From JBHGBM01 sp041946965 (GTDB lineage: Bacteria > Acidobacteriota > Terriglobia > Bryobacterales > Bryobacteraceae), in the NCBI GenBank assembly GCA_041946965.1, contig JBHGBM010000040.1, forward strand, positions 1 through 45,093: DNA of 45,093 nucleotides, read 5' to 3'. The first letter of the stretch is position 1; the number at the start of each line of letters is the position of its first letter. The notes under the pieces are model-generated. The model was not told the origin of the DNA and made no database searches. It saw only the letters and a list, made by a program, of their open reading frames with translations. Below are positions 17,629 through 24,922 of this stretch, piece by piece. Made by a program: the position numbers and the translations under genes.

Positions 17629-18590
17629 ATCGACGTTTTTCCTTCGTGGGAGGAGTAGTAACTCACCCAGAGAAGTCCCTGGTGCATCACCAGCCCGGCG
17701 TAAGAGCAATCTCCTTTCGAGGGCAACTCGAGAAACTCTGTCAGCTTTCCTTCGGTGGGATCGAGCCAGCACAGCGCCGTGCGCGTCGCCGGCTTGTGCA
17801 GCCGCACCGCGGCCACCCAACGCGAGCCGGGCGCGGCGATGAAGTTCGGCCCTCCGATCTGGACGCCCGTATCCTTCCACGTCCATTCCAGGTAAGGCGG
17901 GACGGCGGAACCGATGAGCGCCGTGGCGGAGGCGGCGGGGATCGGCGGCTTGCCGCCGTACGGGTCGCGGCGCAGGAGCGCGATGGCCCGTTCGCCATCG
18001 AAGCGGATGGCCGATTCCCCCGGCGAGTTGCGTACCCCGGCGTCTTCGATCAGCCGCTTATAACTGCGGCCGTCGCTCGAAGCGTACAGCCGCAGCGTCC
18101 GCAGGTTGCGGTCGCGGTTGGTGTTGTAGCCGAAACCGTAAGCGGTCCCTTTGTGCCAGGTCACCCGCCAGAGCCAGAAGTCCGGGTCGCCAACGTTTTG
18201 CGCGGCGCCCCAGGTGCGCCCGTCGTGGGAAAACCAGGCGAGCGATTGGTGGCGGTGTGGCGCGGGTTGCCGCAGCGCGACCGCTCCCATCAGCATCAGC
18301 CGGCCGTCCGGCGTGACACTGATCTTGGCGTCGCGCAGGTCGCCCTCGGCCGATTCGATCAGCGCCGCGGACTCCCACCGAGCGCCGTCCCGGGAGGTGA
18401 TGACACGCAGGCGGCCATCGGGAGAACCGTGTCCGGAGCCTTCGCGGAATACGCAGTACCAGCGGTTGCGGAAGCGGGCCAGGTCGGTGAAAGCGTTGTG
18501 CGGCGCCTGGTCCCAGATGCGGTGCACATCGACGATCCTGGCTTCTCCCGCAAAGCACGGCAGGGCAAGCAGAAAAAGTGCGGCTCTCAT
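17601..18590 (-). CDS. secreted sialidase-like (BNR) beta-propeller protein
   Basis: A 329-aa exported propeller. The signal peptide is MRAALFLLALPCFAGEA. Blades show the pattern RNRWYCVFREG, LRVITSRDGARWESAA, ISVTPDGRLMLMG, LAWFSHDGRTWG and SYYSSHEGKTSIYLAKV; several contain the S-x-D-G-x-x-W Asp-box. It is a paralogue of the 28435-29427 product: both start their mature part RIWDQAPH and end YYSSHEGKT. The start at 18590 follows a GAGGAG ribosome site, although the frame is open upstream. It overlaps the stop of the aldolase gene by 4 nt and is the last gene of the four-gene minus-strand operon. Real sialidase activity is not certain, since a full Arg triad is not obvious; a lyase, hydrolase or binding role is equally open. 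Confidence 0.85.
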   Translation of the reverse strand: MRAALFLLALPCFAGEARIVDVHRIWDQAPHNAFTDLARFRNRWYCVFREGSGHGSPDGRLRVITSRDGARWESAALIESAEGDLRDAKISVTPDGRLMLMGAVALRQPAPHRHQSLAWFSHDGRTWGAAQNVGDPDFWLWRVTWHKGTAYGFGYNTNRDRNLRTLRLYASSDGRSYKRLIEDAGVRNSPGESAIRFDGERAIALLRRDPYGGKPPIPAASATALIGSAVPPYLEWTWKDTGVQIGGPNFIAAPGSRWVAAVRLHKPATRTALCWLDPTEGKLTEFLELPSKGDCSYAGLVMHQGLLWVSYYSSHEGKTSIYLAKVRLP

Positions 18591-19516
18591 AAAGCGCTCC
18601 TCGGAAGGATCTCGTTCTCCTCCACAAACCTCCGCACAGGCGCCAGCAGCTCGTCGCTGGGCGCGGGCGCGAGCTGCGCCATGTGCGACTTCATGACGCC
18701 CAAAACCTCGAGCGCCGCCTTGATCGCCATCAAACGCAGCACGGTGGAATCCTGCGGCCTGGCCTCCAGCAGTCCGAAGACTTTCATCAGGGCGGCGATG
18801 CGCGGCTGGTAGCGCGCGATGGCGTCCGGCGCGCCGCCCGCCGCCGCGTTCCACGCCTCCACCATGAACGCCGGCGCGAAGTTGGCGATGCTGACCACGC
18901 ATCCGGCCGCGCCCGCCGCCGCCGCCGGCAGCGCCAACAATTCGTTGCCGTGCATGTAACTGAACGACGCGTCCCCGCGCACGTCGCCCAGAATCGCCAG
19001 GGTGCGCGCAAAGTCGTTCACCGTGTCCTTGAGGCCCACGAAGTTGGGATGCCGGCGCAGCTCATTGATGGTGGGCGGCTCGAGAGTGTTGTTGGTGCGG
19101 AAAGGGATGTTGTAAGCCACCACCGGAAGCGGCGAGCGGTCCGCAACCGCGCCGAAGAAGCGCACCATTTCGCGTTGCGAAGTCCGGAAATAATACGGCG
19201 TGAGCACCACGGCGAAATCGGCGCCGGCCTCCGCGATGGCGCCCGCGCGCTCAAACGTCTCTTCGAGCGAGTTCGAGCAAAGACCCGCGCACACCGGCAC
19301 GCGGCCGCGCACGCACTTGACCACCGCGCGCAGAAGCCGGAGCTGTTTCGGCCACGCCAGCGCCACGCACTCGCCGGAGCTGCCGAGGGCGAAGACGCCG
19401 CTCACACCCCCCGCCAGCAGGTGCTCGACGAGCCGCGCGGTGGACTCCTCGTCGATTTCCCCCTCGGCCGTGAGCGGGCTGACCATGGGCACGATCACAC
19501 CATTCAGGCGTTGCAT
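18587..19516 (-). CDS. dihydrodipicolinate synthase/N-acetylneuraminate lyase family aldolase
   Basis: A cytoplasmic class I aldolase of TIM-barrel fold (309 aa) that forms a Schiff base with a keto acid such as pyruvate. Motifs: substrate-binding GSSGE at residues 45-49 (usually GTTGE or GSTGE), catalytic Tyr135 in AYNIPFRT, Arg140 at the place of the DapA carboxylate-binding Arg, and Schiff-base Lys163 in GLKDTVND. The family includes dihydrodipicolinate synthase, sialate lyase and keto-deoxy-gluconate aldolase. The operon (esterase, FAD enzyme, propeller) argues for sugar-acid catabolism rather than lysine synthesis. YNIPFRT is closer to dapA-type than to sialate-lyase-type (YNIPALSG), so a sialic-acid role is doubtful. 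It starts 1 nt after the FAD gene stop and overlaps the next gene by 4 nt. Confidence 0.9.
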   Translation of the reverse strand: MQRLNGVIVPMVSPLTAEGEIDEESTARLVEHLLAGGVSGVFALGSSGECVALAWPKQLRLLRAVVKCVRGRVPVCAGLCSNSLEETFERAGAIAEAGADFAVVLTPYYFRTSQREMVRFFGAVADRSPLPVVAYNIPFRTNNTLEPPTINELRRHPNFVGLKDTVNDFARTLAILGDVRGDASFSYMHGNELLALPAAAAGAAGCVVSIANFAPAFMVEAWNAAAGGAPDAIARYQPRIAALMKVFGLLEARPQDSTVLRLMAIKAALEVLGVMKSHMAQLAPAPSDELLAPVRRFVEENEILPRSAL

Positions 19517-19517
19517 A

Positions 19518-21350
19518 CTAATACGCTCGAATCTCGAACACCCGCGCCGCCGGGTCCCCGTGCGTGCGCCTTACCGCCAGCCGCACCGAATCGGCGATGA
19601 CGGGCCGACTGAGCGCGTGTCTCCTCTTCCGGAGATAGTTGCCGCGAACCTCCGTCACCGTGCCGCCGCAGATGAGATCGTAATCGGCCACGGTTTCGGG
19701 CTGCGGCCCCCGGATCATCCTGGCGGTGAACGCGTCGCTCAGCGAGAGCGCCAGCTCGCGCTCGAAGCCCGTGTCAAAGGTGATCTGGATTTCGCGAATC
19801 GTCACCGGTTCCGGCCAGGCGAGCTCGATCCAGGCCGGCAACGCGGCCGCCCGCCACTGGTTCGAGCACTCCGGCAGGCTGGGATGGAATCGCGGCGCGG
19901 TAGCGCGCGTGAGGCCGTTCGCGACCTGCGCGGCCGCATGCCCCGGCGCTTCCGAGGACGCCCTGATCGCGGCCGTGCGCGCCAGGTCGCGCTCGCCGGT
20001 CCCGCGCGCAGCGAGCAGGAACATGTCATCCTCGATCAGCCACTGCTGGAGGCGGCCGAGGTGCGGCGCGCCGGCCAGGTCCGCCGCCCGAGCGAGTCCC
20101 GTCTGGCAGGCCAGCGCCGCCGCCGTTCCCACGGCTTGCCCCGTCAGGGCGCAGGTGGCCATCACGCGCGTGGAAGCCTGTGCAACGTGCGTGGCCGAAA
20201 TATTGCGCCCAGCGAAAAACAGGTTGTGTATGTTGCGCGAATACAGCGCCCGCAACGGGATGGAGTAGAGGTGCGGCACGTCGATCTGCGTACACGGGTA
20301 CTCCCCCACCGCATCCACACCCGCCGGCGGATGCAGGTCCAGCCACCAGCCGCCGTAAGCCACCTCGTCCTCGAAGATGCGGCCCCCGGCGACGTCGTTT
20401 TCCGTGAGTACGTGGGGCCCGAGAAAGCGGCGCGATTCGCGCTTTCCCGGCAGCATGCCGATCCAATCCAGACTCCAGTTTCGGGCGTCTAAGGCGGGCG
20501 CGGCCGCGGCGTCCGCTTCCAGCCACTTGTCATATGCGGCGCCGTGCTCTTGGCAGCGGCAGCCGTTCTTGACGTGGTCCCAGACGCCGAGCGCGATGCG
20601 CAGCAGTTCGTGGCGTATGCCCGCATTGTCGCGGATGGTATCGAGTTCACCGCCCCACTCCACCCACCAGTAGCCGAACTCCCGCTCCCGATGGCTGCGC
20701 AGCCGCAGATCGGCCGCGGTGAAACGGCGCGCCCAGGCGGGCGCGGCAAAAGGACGCGGGCCGTCCTTCCGGCTGGCGCTGAACAGAATCGTGCTGCCGA
20801 GCGTTTTCGCGTCCGCCTCCGGGACGGCGTGCGGCTCGCCGAATTCGCCGCGGGCCTCGCGGCCCACGCGGAAATCGGCGCCCGCTTCTTTTCCCAGGCG
20901 CCCGTCGCCGGAGCAATCGGCATAGAACGGCGCTTCAATTTCGAACTCGTCTTCGGTGGAGCAACGCAGCGCGCGGACGCGGCGGATGAAGCCGCCGTCA
21001 ACTTCGCAGCCGGTGCAGGCGGTATCGAGCAGCAGGGTGATCCCCGGCTCGCTCGCGACTTTGTCATAGAGCAGCAGGTCGAACATCGGCCAGCGGCGGT
21101 CGGGGTTGCGGACGCTGTCTTCCACGCGCAATTCGTCGATGATGCCGCTCTCCCGCGCCCCCGGCCGCTTGCCCGAACACGACGCGCCGGAAATGTGCAT
21201 GCGCACTTCCGACGACGCGTTGCCGCCCAGCACGCTGCGATCCTGCACCAGCGCCACCCGCGCCCCGCGGCGCGCGGCTGCCAGAGCCGCGCACACCCCG
21301 GCCATCCCGCCTCCCGCCACGCACAGGTCCGCGGCCAGCCTAACGGGCAT
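19518..21350 (-). CDS. FAD-dependent oxidoreductase with C-terminal discoidin-like domain
   Basis: A 610-aa flavoprotein of the FAD_oxidored group. The Rossmann fold begins at residue 6 (ADLCVAGGGMAGVCAALAAA), with the GGGMAG loop at 13-18; an acidic end-of-strand residue follows in VALVQD. Further marks are LGGNASSEVRMHI, FYADCSGDGRLGKEAGADF and, near the end of the catalytic part, NLFFAGRNISATHVA with GQAVGTAAALA. From about residue 460, an added beta-rich region (IRASSEAPGHAAAQVANGL through WIELAWPEPVTIREIQITFD) looks like a coagulation-factor 5/8 (discoidin) carbohydrate-binding fold. No signal peptide is seen. Relatives are often found in polysaccharide-use loci and are sometimes labelled xanthan-lyase related, but the reaction is unknown. 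It overlaps the esterase gene by 11 nt and precedes the aldolase by 1 nt. Confidence 0.88.
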   Translation of the reverse strand: MPVRLAADLCVAGGGMAGVCAALAAARRGARVALVQDRSVLGGNASSEVRMHISGASCSGKRPGARESGIIDELRVEDSVRNPDRRWPMFDLLLYDKVASEPGITLLLDTACTGCEVDGGFIRRVRALRCSTEDEFEIEAPFYADCSGDGRLGKEAGADFRVGREARGEFGEPHAVPEADAKTLGSTILFSASRKDGPRPFAAPAWARRFTAADLRLRSHREREFGYWWVEWGGELDTIRDNAGIRHELLRIALGVWDHVKNGCRCQEHGAAYDKWLEADAAAAPALDARNWSLDWIGMLPGKRESRRFLGPHVLTENDVAGGRIFEDEVAYGGWWLDLHPPAGVDAVGEYPCTQIDVPHLYSIPLRALYSRNIHNLFFAGRNISATHVAQASTRVMATCALTGQAVGTAAALACQTGLARAADLAGAPHLGRLQQWLIEDDMFLLAARGTGERDLARTAAIRASSEAPGHAAAQVANGLTRATAPRFHPSLPECSNQWRAAALPAWIELAWPEPVTIREIQITFDTGFERELALSLSDAFTARMIRGPQPETVADYDLICGGTVTEVRGNYLRKRRHALSRPVIADSVRLAVRRTHGDPAARVFEIRAY

Positions 21351-22158
21351 GGACCGCTCCCAGCGCGCGTTCGTGGAAGCGCAGCGCCTCCGGCAGCGCT
21401 TCGGCGACGACCGCGAAAACGTGGCCGCCCGCCAGCGTCTTGAATTCGTGCGCGATATTCAGTTCTTCCAGCTTCCGGTGAAAGGCCAGGTTCATGCGGT
21501 AGTCGAAGGCGTCCTTTCCGGTGGCGAACCACAGCCGTTTCCCCCGCAGCGCCGCGGCGCCGCCCATCGGATTGTGGCGGGGCCATTCCGGCCGCGGGCC
21601 GAACACCGCCGGCACGGCATGGTTATCGCGCCCGGTGTAACCCTCGTTGGGAAAATCCAGCAGGCCCAGAATGCCCGTCCAGGAGACGAACGCGCCCGCA
21701 TGCCGCTCCATCAGCCGTATGGATCCGTAGGCCCCCATGCTCCAGCCGCCGCAGCCCCGGCGCTCCGGCGGGATGCCGAAAGCCCGCCCCACCAGTTCGG
21801 TCAATTCGACCACGTGCTCCGGATACCCCCGCGCGATCCACCAGGAAGCGCCGCCGTCGGGCATGAGGATCACGTGGCCGCTGGAGTCGAGCGCCGCGCG
21901 CGTGGACGGCTGCTCCACAAGCGTGCGGTGGTTTCTTCCGCTGCCGTGTAGAAGCACGACAAGCGTGGGCGGGCTCGCGAGATGCGCCGGCACGAAGAGC
22001 GAGTACCGCTCCTCGCCGCCCAGAGCCTCAGAGCGGTGGGCGCACTCCCAGGCGCGCTCCCCCCACGGCCGGCAGGCGCTTTCGAGCCGCGGCGGCAGGC
22101 TCTGCCCCATCAAGGCGGCGGAAGCGTAGAAAAGCCAGAATCGAGCCGTCTTCCGCAT
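21340..22158 (-). CDS. secreted alpha/beta-hydrolase, feruloyl/acetyl-esterase type
   Basis: A 272-aa exported esterase. The signal peptide is about residues 1-19 (FWLFYASAALMGQS). The oxyanion region is VVLLHGSGRNH at 67-77, the nucleophile elbow is GWSMG at 138-142 with Ser140, and later acid and base candidates are Asp in ATGKDAFDYR and His in LAGGHVF. Such enzymes remove acyl groups (acetyl, feruloyl) from plant polysaccharides, or act as S-formylglutathione-hydrolase relatives; export favours the first. It is the first gene of the minus-strand operon. The 38-nt gap to gntR holds a consensus-like TTGACA (22212-22207, minus), two possible -10 hexamers and the inferred GntR operator, so repression by the neighbouring regulator is likely. 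Confidence 0.87.
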   Translation of the reverse strand: MRKTARFWLFYASAALMGQSLPPRLESACRPWGERAWECAHRSEALGGEERYSLFVPAHLASPPTLVVLLHGSGRNHRTLVEQPSTRAALDSSGHVILMPDGGASWWIARGYPEHVVELTELVGRAFGIPPERRGCGGWSMGAYGSIRLMERHAGAFVSWTGILGLLDFPNEGYTGRDNHAVPAVFGPRPEWPRHNPMGGAAALRGKRLWFATGKDAFDYRMNLAFHRKLEELNIAHEFKTLAGGHVFAVVAEALPEALRFHERALGAVHAR

Positions 22159-22187
22159 TGCATTATCGGTAACGCTAACGGTAGACT
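22158..22187 (+). promoter_or_regulatory. possible gntR promoter, operator in its spacer
   Basis: TTGCAT (22158-22163) and TAGACT (22182-22187) are 18 nt apart. The start would fall at or just before the gntR ATG at 22197, which has no ribosome site, so the message may be leaderless. The inferred operator fills the spacer, which would allow autoregulation. Confidence 0.4.
22164..22184 (-). promoter_or_regulatory. inferred GntR operator, copy 1 (gntR/esterase intergenic)
   Basis: On the minus strand the site reads CTACCGTTAGCGTTACCGA, matching the 24891-24909 site at 16 of 19 positions. Both contain the dyad CG-N-TA-N-CG-N-TA-N-CG; here it is at 22167-22180. It directly follows a possible esterase -10 (TAGTCT, 22188-22183) and lies between the gntR -35 and -10. 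Confidence 0.6.
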
Positions 22188-22196
22188 ATTACGCGA

Positions 22197-22874
22197 ATGG
22201 CTCGCGTGTCAATTTCCCGGCGCGAAGGCCCCGGATTCCAGCCGCTACGCACCGGCTCCATCCGCGCCCAGGTGCTCGAAACGCTCCGCGCCTCCATCTT
22301 CTCCGGACAACTCAGCCCCGGCGACGCGCTGCGCGAGGCCCACCTGGCGCGCGATTTCGGCGTGAGCCAGGCCACCGTGCGCGAAGCGCTCATCGAGTTG
22401 GAGCACCGGGGCCTGGTGGTCCGCAAACCCAACAAGGAAACCGTCGTCACGCGCCTCAGCCAGGAGGAGATCGCCGAGCGCGCGCAGCTTCGCGCCGCGC
22501 TGGAAGGCATGGCCGGCGTGCAGGCCGCCCCGCGGCTTACCGGCGATGATTTCCAGCTTCTCGAGCGCAAGCTGCGGGACATGGACGCGGCGCGTGCCGC
22601 CGAAGACTACTTCGGCTTCTCGGCGGCCGATCTGAACTTCCACCGCGCCGTCTGGGAAATGTCAGGCAACAAGACGTTGTACCGCACGCTGGAATATCTG
22701 ACCATCCCGCTGTTCGCCTTTCTCAGCATTCAGCGCAGCCGGCGGTTCCACAACATCTCGCCGGCGGTGCGCCCGCATCAACCCATCGTGGACGCCCTGC
22801 GCTCGCGCGACGAAGCGGCCATCAAGGCGGCCTTCGAGGAGCACATCATGGGCTCCTACCGGCAGCTTGCCTGA
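22197..22874 (+). CDS. GntR-family regulator, FCD subfamily
   Basis: A 225-aa DNA-binding regulator. The winged helix at about residues 22-86 contains LETLRASIFSGQLSPGDAL, then REAHLARDFGVSQATVREAL and LEHRGLVVRKP. The C-terminal FCD ligand domain at about 90-221 has the usual metal-ligand pattern: Asp145 and His149 in DLNFHRAV, His194 in RPHQPIVDAL and His216 in FEEHIMGSY. FCD regulators usually repress carboxylate or sugar-acid genes and release DNA when the acid binds. It is divergent from the esterase operon and convergent (5-nt gap) with the beta-helix gene. Two matching dyads, one at its own promoter and one at the 24923 receptor promoter, are the likely targets. No ribosome site precedes the ATG. 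Confidence 0.93.
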   Translation: MARVSISRREGPGFQPLRTGSIRAQVLETLRASIFSGQLSPGDALREAHLARDFGVSQATVREALIELEHRGLVVRKPNKETVVTRLSQEEIAERAQLRAALEGMAGVQAAPRLTGDDFQLLERKLRDMDAARAAEDYFGFSAADLNFHRAVWEMSGNKTLYRTLEYLTIPLFAFLSIQRSRRFHNISPAVRPHQPIVDALRSRDEAAIKAAFEEHIMGSYRQLA

Positions 22875-22879
22875 CGCCT

Positions 22880-24817
22880 CTACCGGTAGAACGGCTTCCA
22901 GGTGATCCAGCGAGGGCCGTAGTGCGGTTCCGGCTGGTTCAGCTCCAGGGCGCCGAGGTCGGGCGCCTTCCCCGTGAAGCTGTCGTTGATGGTGGGCAGA
23001 ACCACGCCGGCGTCCACGGCTGTGGAGTTCGCCTTCAGCCGGAAACTGAAATCCATAGAGTGGTACACGTGGTGGCGGCGCGCCGCATCCGGCTGCGGCA
23101 AATTCTCGAAAATGTCGTAATCCACTTCGATGCCGTGCGCCTCCTGGCCGGTGGCTTTCTGAAACTCGGCCAGGGTGGCGAAACCGCGCCGGTCCGCCTG
23201 GGCCGGCTGGTAGGCCGTCTTGCCGGGCGCGGGCGCGAGCCAGGTGTACTGGCGGCCCACGCCGCGGTTGGGGCGGAAGCCGTTGTAGTCGCTGCTGTAG
23301 CTCGCCGTCGCGTTGCCCCACGTCATGATGCCGCGGTTGGGCGCGTCGCGGCCCAGAAACAGGTTGTTGCGAAAGTGGGTGTTCGAGTAAGGTCCCGGCG
23401 CGGTCTGTTCGGCGATCATCGTGTTGTGGTAGGCGAGAATGCCGGCGGGCACCGCGGTGAACTTGAAGGCCCCGCCGCCGGGAACGTGATAGAGCAGGTT
23501 GCGGTAGAAGTAGACCGGCCCGCCGAACACGGGCTGCGCGCTGTAACCGTTGTGAGCGGCGTTGACGCCGCGGTTCTGAAAGACGCGGATGTTGTGTACG
23601 CCCCCGTCGGATTCGATGAAGTCGTCGTTGGAGAGGTGGATGTCGTTGTTGTAGATGTCGATGGAGGAAGCGCGGCGCTCGGGATCGGCGTCCGGCGGCC
23701 CGTAGGTCGAGACGCAGATGCCATCGTGAAAGTAGGCGACCGCGTTGTGGGCGATGATGTGCCCGGGCCCGTAGACCTTGACGGCGAAAAAACTCCGCAG
23801 TTGGTGCGATGGATAAATGCCTGCTGCGCGCGAGCCGGCCTGGTTCCAGCCGATCACCCGCATCCGGTCTTCGCGGCCCAGGAAGAGATTGTCGGAGATG
23901 AAGAAATCGCTCGAATCCGCGTTCTCCGTCCACACCCCCACGCCCACGTCCTCGAAACGGCAGTTGCGGACCGTGAGAGCCACCGCGCCCATCACTTCCT
24001 TATCGCCCGCGAAAAAGACGATGTCGGTGTTGCGGAAGGTCAGGCCTTCGAAGATGTGGTGGCGGGTGGCCATCACGTCGAAGAGCTTGTGGCTGCCCGC
24101 GCCGTCGAAGATGGCTTCCCCGTCGCCGGCCCCTTTGATGGTGATGGGCTTCTCCGCCGTGCCCTTCAAAGACAGCGACCAGGACCCGGTGAACGGCGCG
24201 CTGAGCGGGTCGACGTAGTTCAGACGCTCGGCGCGGTACAGGCCCGCGTGTACCAGGATGGTGTCGCCCGGCTGCGCCTTGTTCATGCGGACCGCGGTCC
24301 AATCGCCGCGGCCGGGGCCGTAATAAGCGTGCTTCAGGCCGATGAAGCTGGGCTCCTGGCGGGGGCCTGCATGGTCGGGGGGATAAACATGGAGGACGCG
24401 CCCGCCCTGGTACGATTTCGGTTCCGCCCGTGTGGCCACCGTGACGCGCTGCCGCGCCTGGCCCTCGACGCCGTCCGGATCGCGCAACGTGAACTCGCAT
24501 TCATAGCTGGTGGCGGGCTCCAGGTTCAGGATGCTCCCCGCGAAGCCGTCGGGGACCGTGTAGGTCATGCGGTAGTCATCGCGGTACACCCGTTCTCCGC
24601 CAATGCGCAGCAGCGGCAGCGCCGCCCGCCACACGGTGGCGCCCGCCTTGCGGAAACGGACCTCGACAGTGGCGTTACGGTTGGCGTCCCCCTCGATGGC
24701 CCATTCAAATCCGAGGTTCAGCAGCGTCGGGTGTTCCACATGGAAACGGCCGGGCCGGGTGGCGTTCTGGGCCTGTAGGACGCAGGCGGCGAAGAGAAGC
24801 AGGCTAGCGGCACGCAT
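22880..24817 (-). CDS. secreted right-handed beta-helix protein with N-terminal Fn3-like domain
   Basis: A 645-aa exported protein. The signal peptide is MRAASLLLFAACVLQAQ. Residues about 25-135 form a fibronectin-III-like domain (HPTLLNLGFEWAIEGDANRN, then ILNLEPATSYECEFTLRD). From about 170 to 560 is a parallel beta-helix with repeated Asn/Asp/His-rich rungs: GDTILVHAGLYRAE, TIKGAGDGEAIFDGAGSH, VRNCRFEDVGVGVWT, FFISDNLFL, IDIYNNDIHLSNDDFIESDGG and YRNLLYHV. The end (ENLPQPDAARRHHVY, TAVDAGVVLP, APDLGALE) is typical of secreted helix proteins. The fold is used by pectate lyases and other polysaccharide lyases or hydrolases; no catalytic set can be named with confidence. It is divergent from the 24923 receptor, so the operator between them could also control this gene. 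Confidence 0.88.
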   Translation of the reverse strand: MRAASLLLFAACVLQAQNATRPGRFHVEHPTLLNLGFEWAIEGDANRNATVEVRFRKAGATVWRAALPLLRIGGERVYRDDYRMTYTVPDGFAGSILNLEPATSYECEFTLRDPDGVEGQARQRVTVATRAEPKSYQGGRVLHVYPPDHAGPRQEPSFIGLKHAYYGPGRGDWTAVRMNKAQPGDTILVHAGLYRAERLNYVDPLSAPFTGSWSLSLKGTAEKPITIKGAGDGEAIFDGAGSHKLFDVMATRHHIFEGLTFRNTDIVFFAGDKEVMGAVALTVRNCRFEDVGVGVWTENADSSDFFISDNLFLGREDRMRVIGWNQAGSRAAGIYPSHQLRSFFAVKVYGPGHIIAHNAVAYFHDGICVSTYGPPDADPERRASSIDIYNNDIHLSNDDFIESDGGVHNIRVFQNRGVNAAHNGYSAQPVFGGPVYFYRNLLYHVPGGGAFKFTAVPAGILAYHNTMIAEQTAPGPYSNTHFRNNLFLGRDAPNRGIMTWGNATASYSSDYNGFRPNRGVGRQYTWLAPAPGKTAYQPAQADRRGFATLAEFQKATGQEAHGIEVDYDIFENLPQPDAARRHHVYHSMDFSFRLKANSTAVDAGVVLPTINDSFTGKAPDLGALELNQPEPHYGPRWITWKPFYR

Positions 24818-24860
24818 GGTGAAAGTATTCTATGACATCCCGTTGGCCTCCCGGGGCCGG

Positions 24861-24889
24861 TTGACAACCACCGGGGCTCTCCATATACT
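24861..24889 (+). promoter_or_regulatory. near-consensus sigma70 promoter of the 24923 receptor
   Basis: TTGACA (24861-24866) and TATACT (24884-24889) with an exact 17-nt spacer. The -35 is centred in a short perfect dyad GGTTG-A-CAACC (24859-24869). The inferred operator follows the -10 after one base, covering the start site. Confidence 0.85.
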
Positions 24890-24890
24890 G

Positions 24891-24910
24891 CTATCGTTAT
24901 CGATACCGAG
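24891..24910 (+). promoter_or_regulatory. inferred GntR operator, copy 2
   Basis: CTATCGTTATCGATACCGAG contains the dyad CG-N-TA-N-CG-N-TA-N-CG at 24895-24908, shared with the gntR/esterase site. Its position over the transcription start is that of a repressor site. Confidence 0.65.
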
Positions 24911-24922
24911 TGGAGGTCCCCT

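Noticed and set aside
16401..18812. 803-codon plus-strand open frame spanning two genes
   Set aside because: It is out of frame with the MFS gene and antisense to the propeller; the MFS frame has 12 membrane segments.
18587..22158. Sialic-acid catabolism operon
   Set aside because: No epimerase, kinase or deacetylase of that pathway is present and the aldolase motif is not of the sialate-lyase type; only the propeller resembles a sialidase.
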